Shown: positions 18,672 to 27,754 of the stretch, piece after piece | How positions within the stretch are numbered: the stretch's first letter is position 1 | Layout: every line of letters starts with the position of its first letter | Source of the DNA: DASYTH01 sp035762905 | Lineage (GTDB): Bacteria; Actinomycetota; Actinomycetes; Mycobacteriales; Pseudonocardiaceae | Direction of reading: 5' to 3' | NCBI RefSeq assembly: GCF_035762905.1 | Contig: NZ_DASUCC010000067.1 | Coordinates: 17,997-81,996, forward strand | Length of the DNA stretch: 64,000 nt | Notes under the pieces: generated by a model | Database searches by the model: none | What the model was told of the DNA's origin: nothing | What the model saw: only the letters and a program-made list of their open reading frames with translations | Position numbers and translations under genes: made by a program

Positions 18672-19214
18672 TCAGCCGACCGCGATCCGGTCGCCTGCGC
18701 CGGCGAACACCCGGTCGTCGCCGGGAACCCGCTGGGTGGGCAGCTCGGCCGGGTCCGGGTCGGTGGTGAGCAGCGGGACCGTGCCGGCGACCAGCGCACC
18801 GTCCCGGCAGGCGCGCTCCAGTTGGGCGCTCAGCCGACCGGTTCCGGTCCGCAGGCCGAGGCCGTAGCCGACCAGAAGCAGCAGTTCGCCCGCGCCGGAG
18901 GCGGTACGCAACCAGCCGGACGGCAGGTCCAGCGGGACGCCGTCGACCAGCGGCCGGTGGTGCGGCCACTCGACCGTGACGGCGTGGATCCGGTCGATCC
19001 GCACCCGCCAGCCGCCGACCGGCCGGGTGTCCCGCCGGTCGAGATCGGTGGTCAACCGCAGCCCGCGGGCCAGCGCGATCCGGTGCAGCGCGTCGACGGC
19101 AACGCCGCCGCCGTCGGACCGGTCGCGGGCCGCCCCCTCCATGACAAGGACGGCGGTGCGCCCGTGCTTGCCGTTCCACAGGCTGGCCTGCATGTGCAAT
19201 TCACTGTCTGGCAT
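18672..19214 (-). CDS. Hypothetical protein, 180 residues
   Basis: I do not recognise this soluble protein. It is beta-rich with a Gly/Leu-rich central stretch (GELLLLVGYGLGL), has no signal peptide or membrane helix, and lacks cysteines near metal-like motifs. GGAGG lies 7 nt before its ATG. The 90-bp gap to the radical SAM gene upstream is unusually AT-rich for the region, so it may have its own promoter. Its orientation and position directly downstream of the RiPP-like genes allow a role there, but that is only context. Confidence 0.55.
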   Translation of the reverse strand: MPDSELHMQASLWNGKHGRTAVLVMEGAARDRSDGGGVAVDALHRIALARGLRLTTDLDRRDTRPVGGWRVRIDRIHAVTVEWPHHRPLVDGVPLDLPSGWLRTASGAGELLLLVGYGLGLRTGTGRLSAQLERACRDGALVAGTVPLLTTDPDPAELPTQRVPGDDRVFAGAGDRIAVG

Positions 19215-19304
19215 TCCCCGGCCTCCAAATTCCCCTCCCCATTTATCGACCCTAACCCATTCAGCCGGTGACCATTACGACGAAAACTACCTAAGTGAAA
19301 ACAG

Positions 19305-21158
19305 TTATCGGCCGGGGGTGGCCGGGATGGCCAATGCCAGCGCGAGCGAGCCGTCCAGGAACATCAGGCCGCGCGCCTGGAACTCGGCGAACGCGTCCTC
19401 GATCACCCCGACCGGCTGGGTCAGGCCGAGCCGGCGGCGGACCGCCTGCGCGGTGCTCGGCCGTTCGCTGCACGCCAGGTAGATCTCGGCCAGGGTGTCG
19501 CGGAAGGTGTAGCTGCCCTCCCGGCCGGGAAAGCGGGTGTCGTCGATGCGCAGGTGACCGGGCGCGGACCGGTAGCGCAGTACCGGCGGGGACCCGGCCG
19601 TCCAGGTCCGCTTCCAGCTGTCGACCGCCGCGGCGAGGTCGGCATAGGCCGCCTCGGGCAGCGCCTGTTCCAATTCGTAGTCGAAGAAGTACGCGATCCG
19701 CTCGAGGTCCACTGTGGACGGATAGACGAACCGGTAGCTCCGCTCCGGTTCGCGGTGACGCATCCGGAACCGGTCCGGCCGGGTGAACAGCGGGCTGAAG
19801 CGTTCCAGCCACACCCGGTCCGCGCTCATCGGCGGCTGCAGGTGCACCAGGTGCGGAACGACGGCCGCCTGCGCGGCGTAGTCCGCCTCGGTCTCACCGG
19901 GAAACCCCCACAGAATGTTCCAGCCGACCCCGATCCCGTAGTACCGCGCCCAACGCAGCAGGTTCACGTTCTGCGCGGCGCGCACGCCCTTGTCCATCAG
20001 GCGAAGCACGTTGGAGCTGAGCGACTCCAGGCCGGGCTGCAGGTGCGTGACACCGGCCCGGGCCAGGGTCCGCAGCGCCGCCCGGTTCAGGTTCGCCTTG
20101 ACCTCGTAGAAGATCTGGTAGTCCAGCTCGTCCGAGGCCAGTGCCGGGAACAGCTCCCGGACATAGGCCGGTTCGAGGATGTTGTCCACCGCCTCGAACC
20201 GGAAGGTGCGGTACCTGCGGGACTGCCCGGCCAGTTCGGCGCGCACCCGGTCCGGCGACTTGGCCCGGAACCGCATCGTGGTTCCGTTCAGGCCGCAGAA
20301 GGTGCAGTGGTGCTTGGCGCCCCACCAGCAGCCCCGGGCGGACTCGAACGGCAGCCAGACGTTGTCGACCGGCAGCCCGAGCCGGGCCGCCCGGTCGAAG
20401 TACTCGTCGTAGTCCGGCGCGGGCAGGTCGTCGAGGGCGGTCAGCGGGGCCGCGGGCGGCGTCGCGACCACGCGGTCCCCGACCCGGCGGGCGACCCCGG
20501 GGATCCCGTCCACCCCGGTGCCCGCGGCCAGCGCCTCGAGCAACCGGGGAAACGCCGTGTCGCCCTCCCCGATCACCGCGTAGTCCACGCAGTCCACCGA
20601 CCGCACCAGTTCCCGGCCCATTTCGCCGTCGAAGTTCGCCCCGCCGAACACGGTCACGAGCTCCGGAAACCGCCGCTTCAGCCGCCTTGCCAGCGCGAAC
20701 GAGGCGGTGTTCTGCTGGAACGTCGAGCTGAACCCGACCACCCGCACCTCGTGCCACGGAAAGCCGTCCAGCAGGTCGTCCAGGAACGCGGGCACGTCGC
20801 GATCCCTGGTGCGCAGCAACCGGTCCAGCGCGGGCTCCGCCGCCGAGGTCAGGTAGTCCAGCTCGCCGGTCAGCTCCGCGAGCAGCCGGGCGTCGCGGTC
20901 GGGCGCGGCGTCGCCGAACGCCTCGACCGCGAACAGCCAGTCCCCGACCAGCCGGCCGCGGGACTCGGCCAGCAGCCGGTACCAGTCCGCCCCGATCCGG
21001 GCCGCGAAGTCCAGGTTCGCGTGCAGCGTCCGGACGTCGTGGCCGTGCGCCGTGCCGATCTCCTTGAGCAGTCCGAGTTGGATGGACGGCCGGTCGATCT
21101 GCATGAACGGCATGGACACCAGCACGGCCGGCCACGCGGCCCGGTTCGGGCCGGTCAT
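19305..21158 (-). CDS. Cobalamin-dependent radical SAM enzyme, RiPP C-methyltransferase type
   Basis: This 617-residue protein fits the class of B12-binding radical SAM enzymes that modify ribosomal peptides, often by methylating unactivated carbon (the rSAM_ocin_1 / RiPP maturation C-methyltransferase family). An N-terminal cobalamin-binding-like region (about 1-210) includes VFGGANFDGEMG and AVIGEGD. The [4Fe-4S] cysteines are Cys277, Cys285 and Cys288 in CWWGAKHHCTFCGLNG, the CX7CX2C form of this family, not CX3CX2C. A helical C-terminal domain follows. Its ATG overlaps the stop of the upstream 112-residue peptide gene by ATGA, so the two are translationally coupled. That strongly suggests the peptide is its substrate. 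Confidence 0.88.
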   Translation of the reverse strand: MTGPNRAAWPAVLVSMPFMQIDRPSIQLGLLKEIGTAHGHDVRTLHANLDFAARIGADWYRLLAESRGRLVGDWLFAVEAFGDAAPDRDARLLAELTGELDYLTSAAEPALDRLLRTRDRDVPAFLDDLLDGFPWHEVRVVGFSSTFQQNTASFALARRLKRRFPELVTVFGGANFDGEMGRELVRSVDCVDYAVIGEGDTAFPRLLEALAAGTGVDGIPGVARRVGDRVVATPPAAPLTALDDLPAPDYDEYFDRAARLGLPVDNVWLPFESARGCWWGAKHHCTFCGLNGTTMRFRAKSPDRVRAELAGQSRRYRTFRFEAVDNILEPAYVRELFPALASDELDYQIFYEVKANLNRAALRTLARAGVTHLQPGLESLSSNVLRLMDKGVRAAQNVNLLRWARYYGIGVGWNILWGFPGETEADYAAQAAVVPHLVHLQPPMSADRVWLERFSPLFTRPDRFRMRHREPERSYRFVYPSTVDLERIAYFFDYELEQALPEAAYADLAAAVDSWKRTWTAGSPPVLRYRSAPGHLRIDDTRFPGREGSYTFRDTLAEIYLACSERPSTAQAVRRRLGLTQPVGVIEDAFAEFQARGLMFLDGSLALALAIPATPGR

Positions 21159-21493
21159 GGGGAGGGAGTTCGACTGATCATCGGGGGGGACGCCGAGGCC
21201 GAGTCCGCCGACGGGATGCCGGGCTGACCGGCCGGGTCGACGAGCTGAACGCGAGGGTATCCCAGGAGCAAGTCGACGGTCTGCGGCGTGAACGAGTTGG
21301 CGAACTCGTCCCTGAAGCTCGGTACCTCGGACGGGGTGTAGTCGAGCGGCTTGTCGAGCGGGCTACCGACGATCATGATGTCCTTGGCGACCCACAGGAT
21401 CGCCCGCGCCAGTTCGCGCTCCTCGTCGTCCAACTGGGCCAGCCCGTCCAACTTGTCGAGCAGGCGCTCGGCCAGTTCGCTGGGTTCACTCAT
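21155..21493 (-). CDS. Putative RiPP precursor peptide (leader plus Ser/Pro-rich C-terminus)
   Basis: The 112-residue protein is acidic and helical for about the first 65 residues (ELAERLLDKLDGLAQL and similar), then turns into a Gly/Pro/Ser/Ala-rich C-terminal tail (from about GYPRVQLVDP to the end). This layout suits a leader followed by a core. I chose ATG 21493 because AGGAGG lies 6 nt upstream; in-frame ATGs at 21496 and 21517 are weaker. It sits 20 nt after the SARP gene and overlaps the radical SAM gene by ATGA. It is not recognisably a Nif11 or nitrile-hydratase-type leader. No protease or transporter gene is adjacent. It could instead be a small partner protein of the enzyme. Confidence 0.6.
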   Translation of the reverse strand: MSEPSELAERLLDKLDGLAQLDDEERELARAILWVAKDIMIVGSPLDKPLDYTPSEVPSFRDEFANSFTPQTVDLLLGYPRVQLVDPAGQPGIPSADSASASPPMISRTPSP

Positions 21494-21513
21494 CATTTGC
21501 CTCCTCAGATCAT

Positions 21514-24285
21514 TCATCTCTCGTTCGTCCCTTGTGGACTGTTGGTCAGCTTGACCCGGTGTACGTCGGCCTCCGGATGGCCGAGCTGGTTGAAGATGTC
21601 GATGCCGGCCCGCCACGCGGCCCGCGCGGACGCGGTGTCTGCCGCCTGGTGATAGGCGTCGCCGAGCGCGGCAAGCGAGCGCGCCTCGTTGATCCGGTAC
21701 TCGGCCTCGCGGAACTGTTCGACCGCCGCCCGATAGCAGACGATCGCCCGGTCGAGCTCACCGAGCTGCTCGTGGGCGTAGCCGAGGCTGTGCCAGGTCT
21801 CGCCGGCGCCGACCCGGTCGCCGAGCTCCGTTTGCAGATCAAGGGCCTGCCGGCAGTATCCGATGGCCGCCGCGTGGTCGCCGAGCAGGGCGCGAAACCA
21901 GCCGACCGCGTTGAGGCAGCGGCCCTGTCCGGGTCGGTGCCCCGCGGAGCCGAACAGTTCCAGCGCCCGCAGGGTGTGCGCCAGTGCCTCGCCGATCCGG
22001 TCCTGCCGTTCGAACATCCAGGACAGGTAGAACTCGACGTAGCCGCTGCCGACCTCGTCGCCCGCGGCCGCATACAGGTCCTGGGCGGCCAGCAGGAACG
22101 CGTGAGCGTCCTCGTACTTGTCCAACCAGACGTAGGTGCACCCGATGTAGCACTGCGCGAAGGCTTCCTTCGCCGGGTCGCCGAGCCGTTGCGCCGCCTC
22201 CAGCGCGGCCGAGAGCATGTCCAGCTCGTCGTACCAGAGTCCTTGGTGGGCAAGGAAACGCCGCGCGGTCCAGGCCAGCTCCCAGACCTGCGGGTCGAAC
22301 TCTCGGTCCTGGTGCACGGCCAGCAGCAGCACCCGGTGCTCGGCCACGAACCAGGCCAGTGCGGCCGCCTTACCGGTCATCCGCTCCGGGCTCACACCCG
22401 GCGGAACCCCGGTCAGCTCGGGTTGGCTCTGCCAGTGGATGTCGATCAGCCGGTCGGCGTTCGCCGCGCTGTGCACGTAGTGGCCGAGGATTCGGCGGGT
22501 GGCCGCGTGCAGGTCGGCCGCGGACTCGGTTGCGTGGGCCAGCTCGGCGGCGTAGGCACGCAGCAGGTCGTGGCAGGTGTACCGGCCGGGCTTGTGTTCG
22601 GCGACCAGGTGCGCCCTGGCCAACTCGGCCAGCAGCGGGCGCACCCCGCCGACCGGCAGCCCGGCCAGGCTGGCCGCCGCGCGCACGCCCAGATCCGGCC
22701 CGGGGTGCAGCCCGATCAGCCGGAACATCCGGGCCGCCGCCAGGCTCAGTTGCAGGTAGGACCAGGAGAACACGGCCCGGGCGTCGGTGGCCGGGTCGGC
22801 GCCGGCGAACTCGTCCAGCCCGCCGCGGGCGTCGCGCAGTTCGCCGGCCAGCGCGGCGAGTCCGAAGGTGGGATGGGTCGCGGCCCGGGCCGACACCACG
22901 GCCAGCGCCAGCGGCAGCCCCGCGCACAGCCGTACGATCTCGTCCACCGCCCGTGGCTCGGTCGCGATCCGGTCGGCGCCGATCCGCCCGGCCACCAGTT
23001 CCCGGGCCGCGGCCGGGTCGAGCAGGTCCAGCGACACCGGCCGGGCTCCGCCTGCGACCAGGCCGGCCAGCAGATCGCGGCTGGTCACCAGGGCCAAGCA
23101 GTCCGGCGTGGCCGGCAGTAACGGGCGGACCTGCTCGGCGTCGCGGGCGTTGTCCAGCAGGATCAGCACCCGCCGGTCGGCCAGCAGGCTGCGGTACAAC
23201 CCGACCTGCGCCTCGAACCCGGCCGGGATCCGGTTCGACGGCAGGTCGAACGCGGCCAGCAGGGTGCGTACCGCCTCGGTCGGGGTGACCGGCGCCCCGC
23301 TCGGGTCGAAGCCGCGCAGGTTCAGATACAGCTGCCCGCCGGGAAACCGGTCCCGCATCCGGTGCGCCCAATGCACGGCGAGCGTCGTCTTCCCCACACC
23401 CGCCGTTCCGGACACGGTGACAATTCGCGCGGCGGCCAATTCGTCGAGGCGGCGCAATTCCGGATCCCGGCCGGCGAAACCGGGAACGTCGGGCGGCAGC
23501 TGCGCCGGGACGGCCGGCGAAATCCCCCGGTCGGGGGAGGCCGGCTCGCCGCGCAGGATCGTGCGGTGCAGCGCCTTAAGCTCCGGCCCGGGATCGGTGC
23601 CGAGCTCGTCGGCCAGCCGGCGGCGCAGCGCCGCGTAGCGCTCCAGCGCCTCGGCGGCCCGGCCGGCCGCATGCAGGGCGCTCATCAGCACCCCCTCCAG
23701 CGCCTCGGCCAGCGGGTGCTCGGCGGCCAGATCGGACAGCGGGCCGATCACCGCGACCGCGTCGCCGAGCCCGGTGGCCAGCTCGCCCCAGCGGACCGCC
23801 GCGTCCAGCCGGCGCCGCTGCCAGCTCGCCCGGACCTGCTCGGCCCAGGCACCGGGCATCCCGGCCAGCGGCGGGCCCCGCCACAGCCGCAGCGCCTCGG
23901 CCAGCTCGGCCGCGCGCTCGGCCGCCGGTCGCCGCGGGTTCGCGGCCCCGGCCGCCAAACGCGCGAATCGGTGCAGGTCCACCCGGTCCGGGTCGATTTC
24001 CAGGACATATCCGGCTATCCGCCGGTCGATCCGCACGACTATTCCGGTGCGGTCCGCGCCGCGTTTGAGCAGCTGCCGGATCCGGCTCAGGTGTGAATAC
24101 AGCACATTTCGCGCCTCGGCCGGCGGCGCGTCCGGCCACAACCGGTCGACCAGCGTCTCGATCGGCACCGGCCGGCCGGCGTCCACGGCGAGCACGGCGA
24201 GCACGGCCTGCTGCCGCGGCGGGCCGATCTCCATGACCTCGTCCGCCGCCCAGATCTGCATCTCACCGAGCAACCGGAATTCCAT
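21514..24285 (-). CDS. AfsR/SARP-type regulator with NB-ARC and TPR domains
   Basis: A 923-residue pathway-type activator. It starts with an OmpR-like winged helix (about 1-95, MEFRLLGEMQIW), then the bacterial transcriptional activator domain (about 100-245). An NB-ARC ATPase has its P-loop GTAGVGKT at 293-300, and TPR repeats run from about 600 to the end. The open frame extends far upstream, but ATG 24285 begins the conserved winged helix. It is the first gene of a minus-strand unit with the candidate precursor and the radical SAM enzyme, and is divergent from a sigma factor. It probably activates this local operon, perhaps in response to nucleotide or metabolite levels. Confidence 0.9.
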   Translation of the reverse strand: MEFRLLGEMQIWAADEVMEIGPPRQQAVLAVLAVDAGRPVPIETLVDRLWPDAPPAEARNVLYSHLSRIRQLLKRGADRTGIVVRIDRRIAGYVLEIDPDRVDLHRFARLAAGAANPRRPAAERAAELAEALRLWRGPPLAGMPGAWAEQVRASWQRRRLDAAVRWGELATGLGDAVAVIGPLSDLAAEHPLAEALEGVLMSALHAAGRAAEALERYAALRRRLADELGTDPGPELKALHRTILRGEPASPDRGISPAVPAQLPPDVPGFAGRDPELRRLDELAAARIVTVSGTAGVGKTTLAVHWAHRMRDRFPGGQLYLNLRGFDPSGAPVTPTEAVRTLLAAFDLPSNRIPAGFEAQVGLYRSLLADRRVLILLDNARDAEQVRPLLPATPDCLALVTSRDLLAGLVAGGARPVSLDLLDPAAARELVAGRIGADRIATEPRAVDEIVRLCAGLPLALAVVSARAATHPTFGLAALAGELRDARGGLDEFAGADPATDARAVFSWSYLQLSLAAARMFRLIGLHPGPDLGVRAAASLAGLPVGGVRPLLAELARAHLVAEHKPGRYTCHDLLRAYAAELAHATESAADLHAATRRILGHYVHSAANADRLIDIHWQSQPELTGVPPGVSPERMTGKAAALAWFVAEHRVLLLAVHQDREFDPQVWELAWTARRFLAHQGLWYDELDMLSAALEAAQRLGDPAKEAFAQCYIGCTYVWLDKYEDAHAFLLAAQDLYAAAGDEVGSGYVEFYLSWMFERQDRIGEALAHTLRALELFGSAGHRPGQGRCLNAVGWFRALLGDHAAAIGYCRQALDLQTELGDRVGAGETWHSLGYAHEQLGELDRAIVCYRAAVEQFREAEYRINEARSLAALGDAYHQAADTASARAAWRAGIDIFNQLGHPEADVHRVKLTNSPQGTNER

Positions 24286-24468
24286 GCAGCGGACCCCCGG
24301 TGATCGCCAGACCGCCAACGGATCTGTCGATGCTGCCTGCTCCGCAAGATCGCCGCAAGGTGGCCGAGCAGACCGGGAGCCGATCGTGAATTCGCCGGCC
24401 AGGTCGGGGATGGAGTAACCGAACTGGGCCGGATCGAGAAAACGAGTCGCCGGATTGAGGGGGCCCAA

Positions 24469-25053
24469 ATGCGAAAGGACATGCCGGTCGCGACGCTGCT
24501 GGAAAACGCGGCGTGCGGAATGAATTCCGCCTGGCAGGAAATCATGCGGCGCTACGCGGCCCTGGTGTCCGCCGTGTGCCGCCAGCACGGCATCGGCGGT
24601 GCGGACGCCGACGACGTCGCCGGGAACGTGTGGCTGCGGCTGGTGACGAACCTGGACACGATCCGCGAGCCGCAGGCGCTGCCCGGCTGGCTGCGCACCA
24701 CCACCCGCCGGGAGTGCCTGTCCCTGCTGCGCGAGCGGCACCGCGAGATCCCGGACGACGAGGAGTTCCCCGACCTGGCCGCGCCGCCAGCGGACGCGTC
24801 GCTGCTCGGCACCGAGCGCCGCACGGCGATGCTGGCCGCGGTGCGCACGCTGCCCGAGCGGGACCGGCGGCTGCTGGCACTGCTGTACTCCGACCCGCCG
24901 ACGCCCTACACGGTGATCAGCTCGCGGCTGGGGATGCCGATCGGCGCGATCGGCCCGACCCGGCAGCGCTGCCTGGCGCGGGTGCGCCGGTCGGCGGCGA
25001 TCGCGGCGCTGCTGATCGAGGACGGTCACGCCCGTACAGAGCGGGCCAGCTGA
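24469..25053 (+). CDS. ECF-type sigma-70 factor
   Basis: The 194-residue protein has region 2 (about 20-85, with DADDVAGNVWLRLVTN) and region 4 (about 110-165, LPERDRRLLALLYSDPPTPYTVISSRLGM) of extracytoplasmic-function sigma factors. GAGGGGG precedes the ATG. It is divergent from the SARP gene across 183 bp, and a TPR-like gene follows 50 nt downstream. No anti-sigma gene is recognisable. It may direct transcription of neighbouring genes, but no target promoter can be proven here. Confidence 0.85.
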   Translation: MRKDMPVATLLENAACGMNSAWQEIMRRYAALVSAVCRQHGIGGADADDVAGNVWLRLVTNLDTIREPQALPGWLRTTTRRECLSLLRERHREIPDDEEFPDLAAPPADASLLGTERRTAMLAAVRTLPERDRRLLALLYSDPPTPYTVISSRLGMPIGAIGPTRQRCLARVRRSAAIAALLIEDGHARTERAS

Positions 25054-25103
25054 CCTCTGATACAGCGTGTTGCTCGGAGCGCACCGCGTCCGGGTGAGGC
25101 ACG

Positions 25104-26264
25104 ATGCACACCGTGTCCTGGGAGCACGCCTACGACGCCTGCCCGCCGGAGGCCGCCGACCTGCTGCGCGCGGTCTCCGTGCTGGACGTGCCGGCGCTGG
25201 CCAGCCCGGCGGTGGGCGCCGCGGCCGGGCTGACCGCCGAGCAGGCGGCGGCCGGGCTGGCCGGGCTGGCCGAGACGGGCTGGACCGACGGCGAGCGGCA
25301 CACGCTGCCGGCACCGGCCCGGGCCTGGCTGACCGGGCATGCGGCCGGCCTGGTGGCACCGCGCCGGGCGGCCGAGATCGTCCGGGAGTTCGCCGAGTAC
25401 CACGCGGCCGCGGTGGATCCGGACCGCCGGACCGCCGTCGAGGTGCGGGCCTGGCTGGCCGGGCACCGCGCGGAGATCGTCGCCGCGGTGGCCGCGTGCG
25501 ACCGGGACGGGCTGCGGCCGCACGGGATCCGGCTGGCCAGCACGGTGTGGCCGGAGGCCGGGTTGGTCAATGATCCGGCCTGGTGGGACGCGCTGGCCGA
25601 GGCCGGGGAGGCGGTGGCGGTCGCCGCCCACGACCCGGCCGGACTGGCCGAGCTGCTGCACCGCAGCGCCACCGTGTTCGCCGCCAAGGGCGACCGGCTG
25701 CGGGCCGAGGCACAGTGGGTTCGGGCCCTCGCGGTCGCCCGCCGCCGGCTCCGGGAGCACCCGGACGACGCCGAGGACCGGGACCGCGCGGCGGCCATCC
25801 TGGCCGCGCTGCGCGGGCTTTACCACGATTGGGGTCGCCCGGCCAAGGCGCTGGACGCCGAACAGGAACTGGTGGAGCTGCACCGGTCGGCCGGCGACGA
25901 GCTGGCCGCCGCCGAGGCGCTCAGCCGGGTCGCGGCCACCCTGTACGCGGTCGGCCGCACCGACGGGGCCGCAGACTACTTCGCCCTGGCCGACGAGGCC
26001 ATGGCGGCGGCCGGCGGCGCCCCCGGCCAGCACGCCCGGATCCTGCTCTGGACCGGCCGCGCGTTGTGGGAGCTGGGCCGGCACGGCCACGCGCGCCGGC
26101 AGTGGCACCGGGCGCTGGCCATGACGGTCGACGTCGACGACGCCGTCGCGGACCACGCCCGCGCCCTGCTGGCCACCGCGCCGGACGCCCCGTTGCCCGA
26201 GGGCTATCCGATCCCGGCCGGGTCGCCGAACACCTCGTCGTCGGAGTCCGGCGGCCCCGGGTAG
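25104..26264 (+). CDS. TPR-like helical protein
   Basis: This 386-residue protein is almost wholly helical and Ala/Leu-rich. The first ~90 residues resemble the winged-helix region found after NB-ARC domains (LLRAVSVLDVPAL...). From about residue 180 there are TPR-like repeats (for example AEALSRVAATLYAVGR and ALWELGRHGHARRQW). It looks like the C-terminal half of an AfsR/STAND regulator without its ATPase, and the SARP at 21514 has a similar tail. It follows the sigma-factor gene in the same direction and could be its partner. Its last 61 bp overlap the convergent Fic-fold gene. Confidence 0.6.
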   Translation: MHTVSWEHAYDACPPEAADLLRAVSVLDVPALASPAVGAAAGLTAEQAAAGLAGLAETGWTDGERHTLPAPARAWLTGHAAGLVAPRRAAEIVREFAEYHAAAVDPDRRTAVEVRAWLAGHRAEIVAAVAACDRDGLRPHGIRLASTVWPEAGLVNDPAWWDALAEAGEAVAVAAHDPAGLAELLHRSATVFAAKGDRLRAEAQWVRALAVARRRLREHPDDAEDRDRAAAILAALRGLYHDWGRPAKALDAEQELVELHRSAGDELAAAEALSRVAATLYAVGRTDGAADYFALADEAMAAAGGAPGQHARILLWTGRALWELGRHGHARRQWHRALAMTVDVDDAVADHARALLATAPDAPLPEGYPIPAGSPNTSSSESGGPG

Positions 26265-27436
26265 CTCAGCTCGAACAGGTCCATGACATCGGGGACCAGG
26301 AACACCTGCCGGTAGGCCTTGCCGTTCAGGCTGCGGATCACGCCCATCCGTTTGAGCTGTTTGGTCAGGTTCGCGGCGTGTTGCACGCTGATCCCGGATC
26401 GCTGGGCGATCTGCAGGTTGGTGGTGACCGGGGTGGCGGCGAGATCCCGGGTCACCCGGACGATTCCGTCCATGCGCTTGCCGAGCCGGTCCAGATGCCG
26501 CTCGCAGAGGCGCTCCGCGCGAAGGATGAATTGCATCTGGCTTCGGCACAACTCGGCGATGCCGGAGGCGAAGAAGACCAGGAATCCGTCCACGTCGGCG
26601 CCATGCACCAGGCGGAGTATGCGGTCGCGGTATTCGTCGCGGTGTCGGCTGAGCCATTCCGAAACGGGCAGCACCGCGTCGCGCAATGCACCCGAACGGA
26701 GCAGGGCGAGCGTGATGTAGAGGCGGGACAGATGACCCGAGTGGGCGACCGGGGACAGGACGGCGAGTTGGTAGTGGCCGAGCGCGACCCGGGCCAACAA
26801 CGGCGCCTCGCACCCGGAGTCGACCCAGGCCGACCATTGCACGCCGCCGGTCTGCAGTTCCGCACCGGGCGGGACGGTGATCAGGTAGGCCTCCCGCGGG
26901 TCCGGGCCGCCGAGCCAGCCGGGACCGGTCCGCCAGGCCACCTCGCTGACCTCGTCCTCGGCGTAGGCACCGAGCCTTTCCCTTGCACCGTCCAGGATCG
27001 CGCCGAGCTGGCCGAGCAGGACCAGGTTGATCGGGCCGCCGCCGGCCACCCAGGCCAGCGCCGCGTCGTTGGCCCGCAGGTAGCGGACCAGCTTGCCGTC
27101 CACCTCCGGCGTTTCCACTACGCCCGGCAGATCGGCCATCAGCATCTCGCGCAGCCCGGCGTGGATTCCGCCGAGCTCACCGGAACTGCGGACATCGCGC
27201 AACTGCGCAAGGCGCACCAAACCGGCCCGATTGGACAGCCGGGCGGCGGCCTCGTCCAATCGGCCTAATGCCTGCTCGGCCTCGGCGAGGATGCGGTAGG
27301 TCGGCGGGTTGAGGCGCAGCGTGGACGGCAGCGGGTTGGGCAGAAAAGCGCCCGCAGAACGAACCCGTTCGGGAAGGCCATCGATCTCCGGAGCGGCGAA
27401 CCACCGGCCCATCTTCCGGGGCCCTGCTTCAGACAT
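26204..27436 (-). CDS. Fic-fold protein with degenerate catalytic motif and C-terminal winged helix
   Basis: The 410-residue protein has the layout of stand-alone Fic AMP-transferases: a Fic_N-like region (about 30-110), a helical core with GGP...LL and IGGPDP-like elements, and a C-terminal winged helix (about 345-395). The core region ALGHYQLAVLSPVAHSGHL aligns with the usual Fic helix, but the HPFxxGNGRxGR motif has become S228-PVAHSGHLSR. The catalytic His is Ser and the GNGR phosphate-binding loop is lost, while the following LLRSG and EWLSRHRDEY segments are well conserved. It is therefore probably a non-AMPylating pseudoenzyme acting as a DNA-binding regulator. A SOS-type box lies 320 bp upstream. 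Confidence 0.7.
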   Translation of the reverse strand: MSEAGPRKMGRWFAAPEIDGLPERVRSAGAFLPNPLPSTLRLNPPTYRILAEAEQALGRLDEAAARLSNRAGLVRLAQLRDVRSSGELGGIHAGLREMLMADLPGVVETPEVDGKLVRYLRANDAALAWVAGGGPINLVLLGQLGAILDGARERLGAYAEDEVSEVAWRTGPGWLGGPDPREAYLITVPPGAELQTGGVQWSAWVDSGCEAPLLARVALGHYQLAVLSPVAHSGHLSRLYITLALLRSGALRDAVLPVSEWLSRHRDEYRDRILRLVHGADVDGFLVFFASGIAELCRSQMQFILRAERLCERHLDRLGKRMDGIVRVTRDLAATPVTTNLQIAQRSGISVQHAANLTKQLKRMGVIRSLNGKAYRQVFLVPDVMDLFELSYPGPPDSDDEVFGDPAGIG

Positions 27437-27647
27437 GGCGGAAAGAGTGGCCGAACCAACAGAAAACCAGCAAACCTTTCAAAGTCCACATTCAAGATCA
27501 CCAACCCGGCTGGCGCTTACGGGGCGTGACGAGTTAGCCCTGGGCACCAAATTGGCAGCGACCATTGTTTGGGCTGCTCGGGAGTAATTCCGGCGGCCCA
27601 CTGAATCCACCGGCAAACGGTGCGTAGCGATTTGCCCGATAGCTCAC

Positions 27648-27665
27648 GGCGCTCGGCCGAGCGCC
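27648..27665. terminator. Perfect GC-rich palindrome, possible terminator
   Basis: GGCGCTCGGCCGAGCGCC is an 18-bp perfect palindrome between the flavin reductase stop (27795) and the Fic-fold start (27436), both on the minus strand. It could end the reductase transcript. With no loop bases it might instead be a protein-binding site. Confidence 0.35.
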
Positions 27666-27754
27666 CGCACCGCCCAAAGCGTGATCTTGAACGCCATCCG
27701 CACTCCCCGAGTAGGCCCAACCGCCGGTCTCCGCGACGGCCACCACCTACCAAG

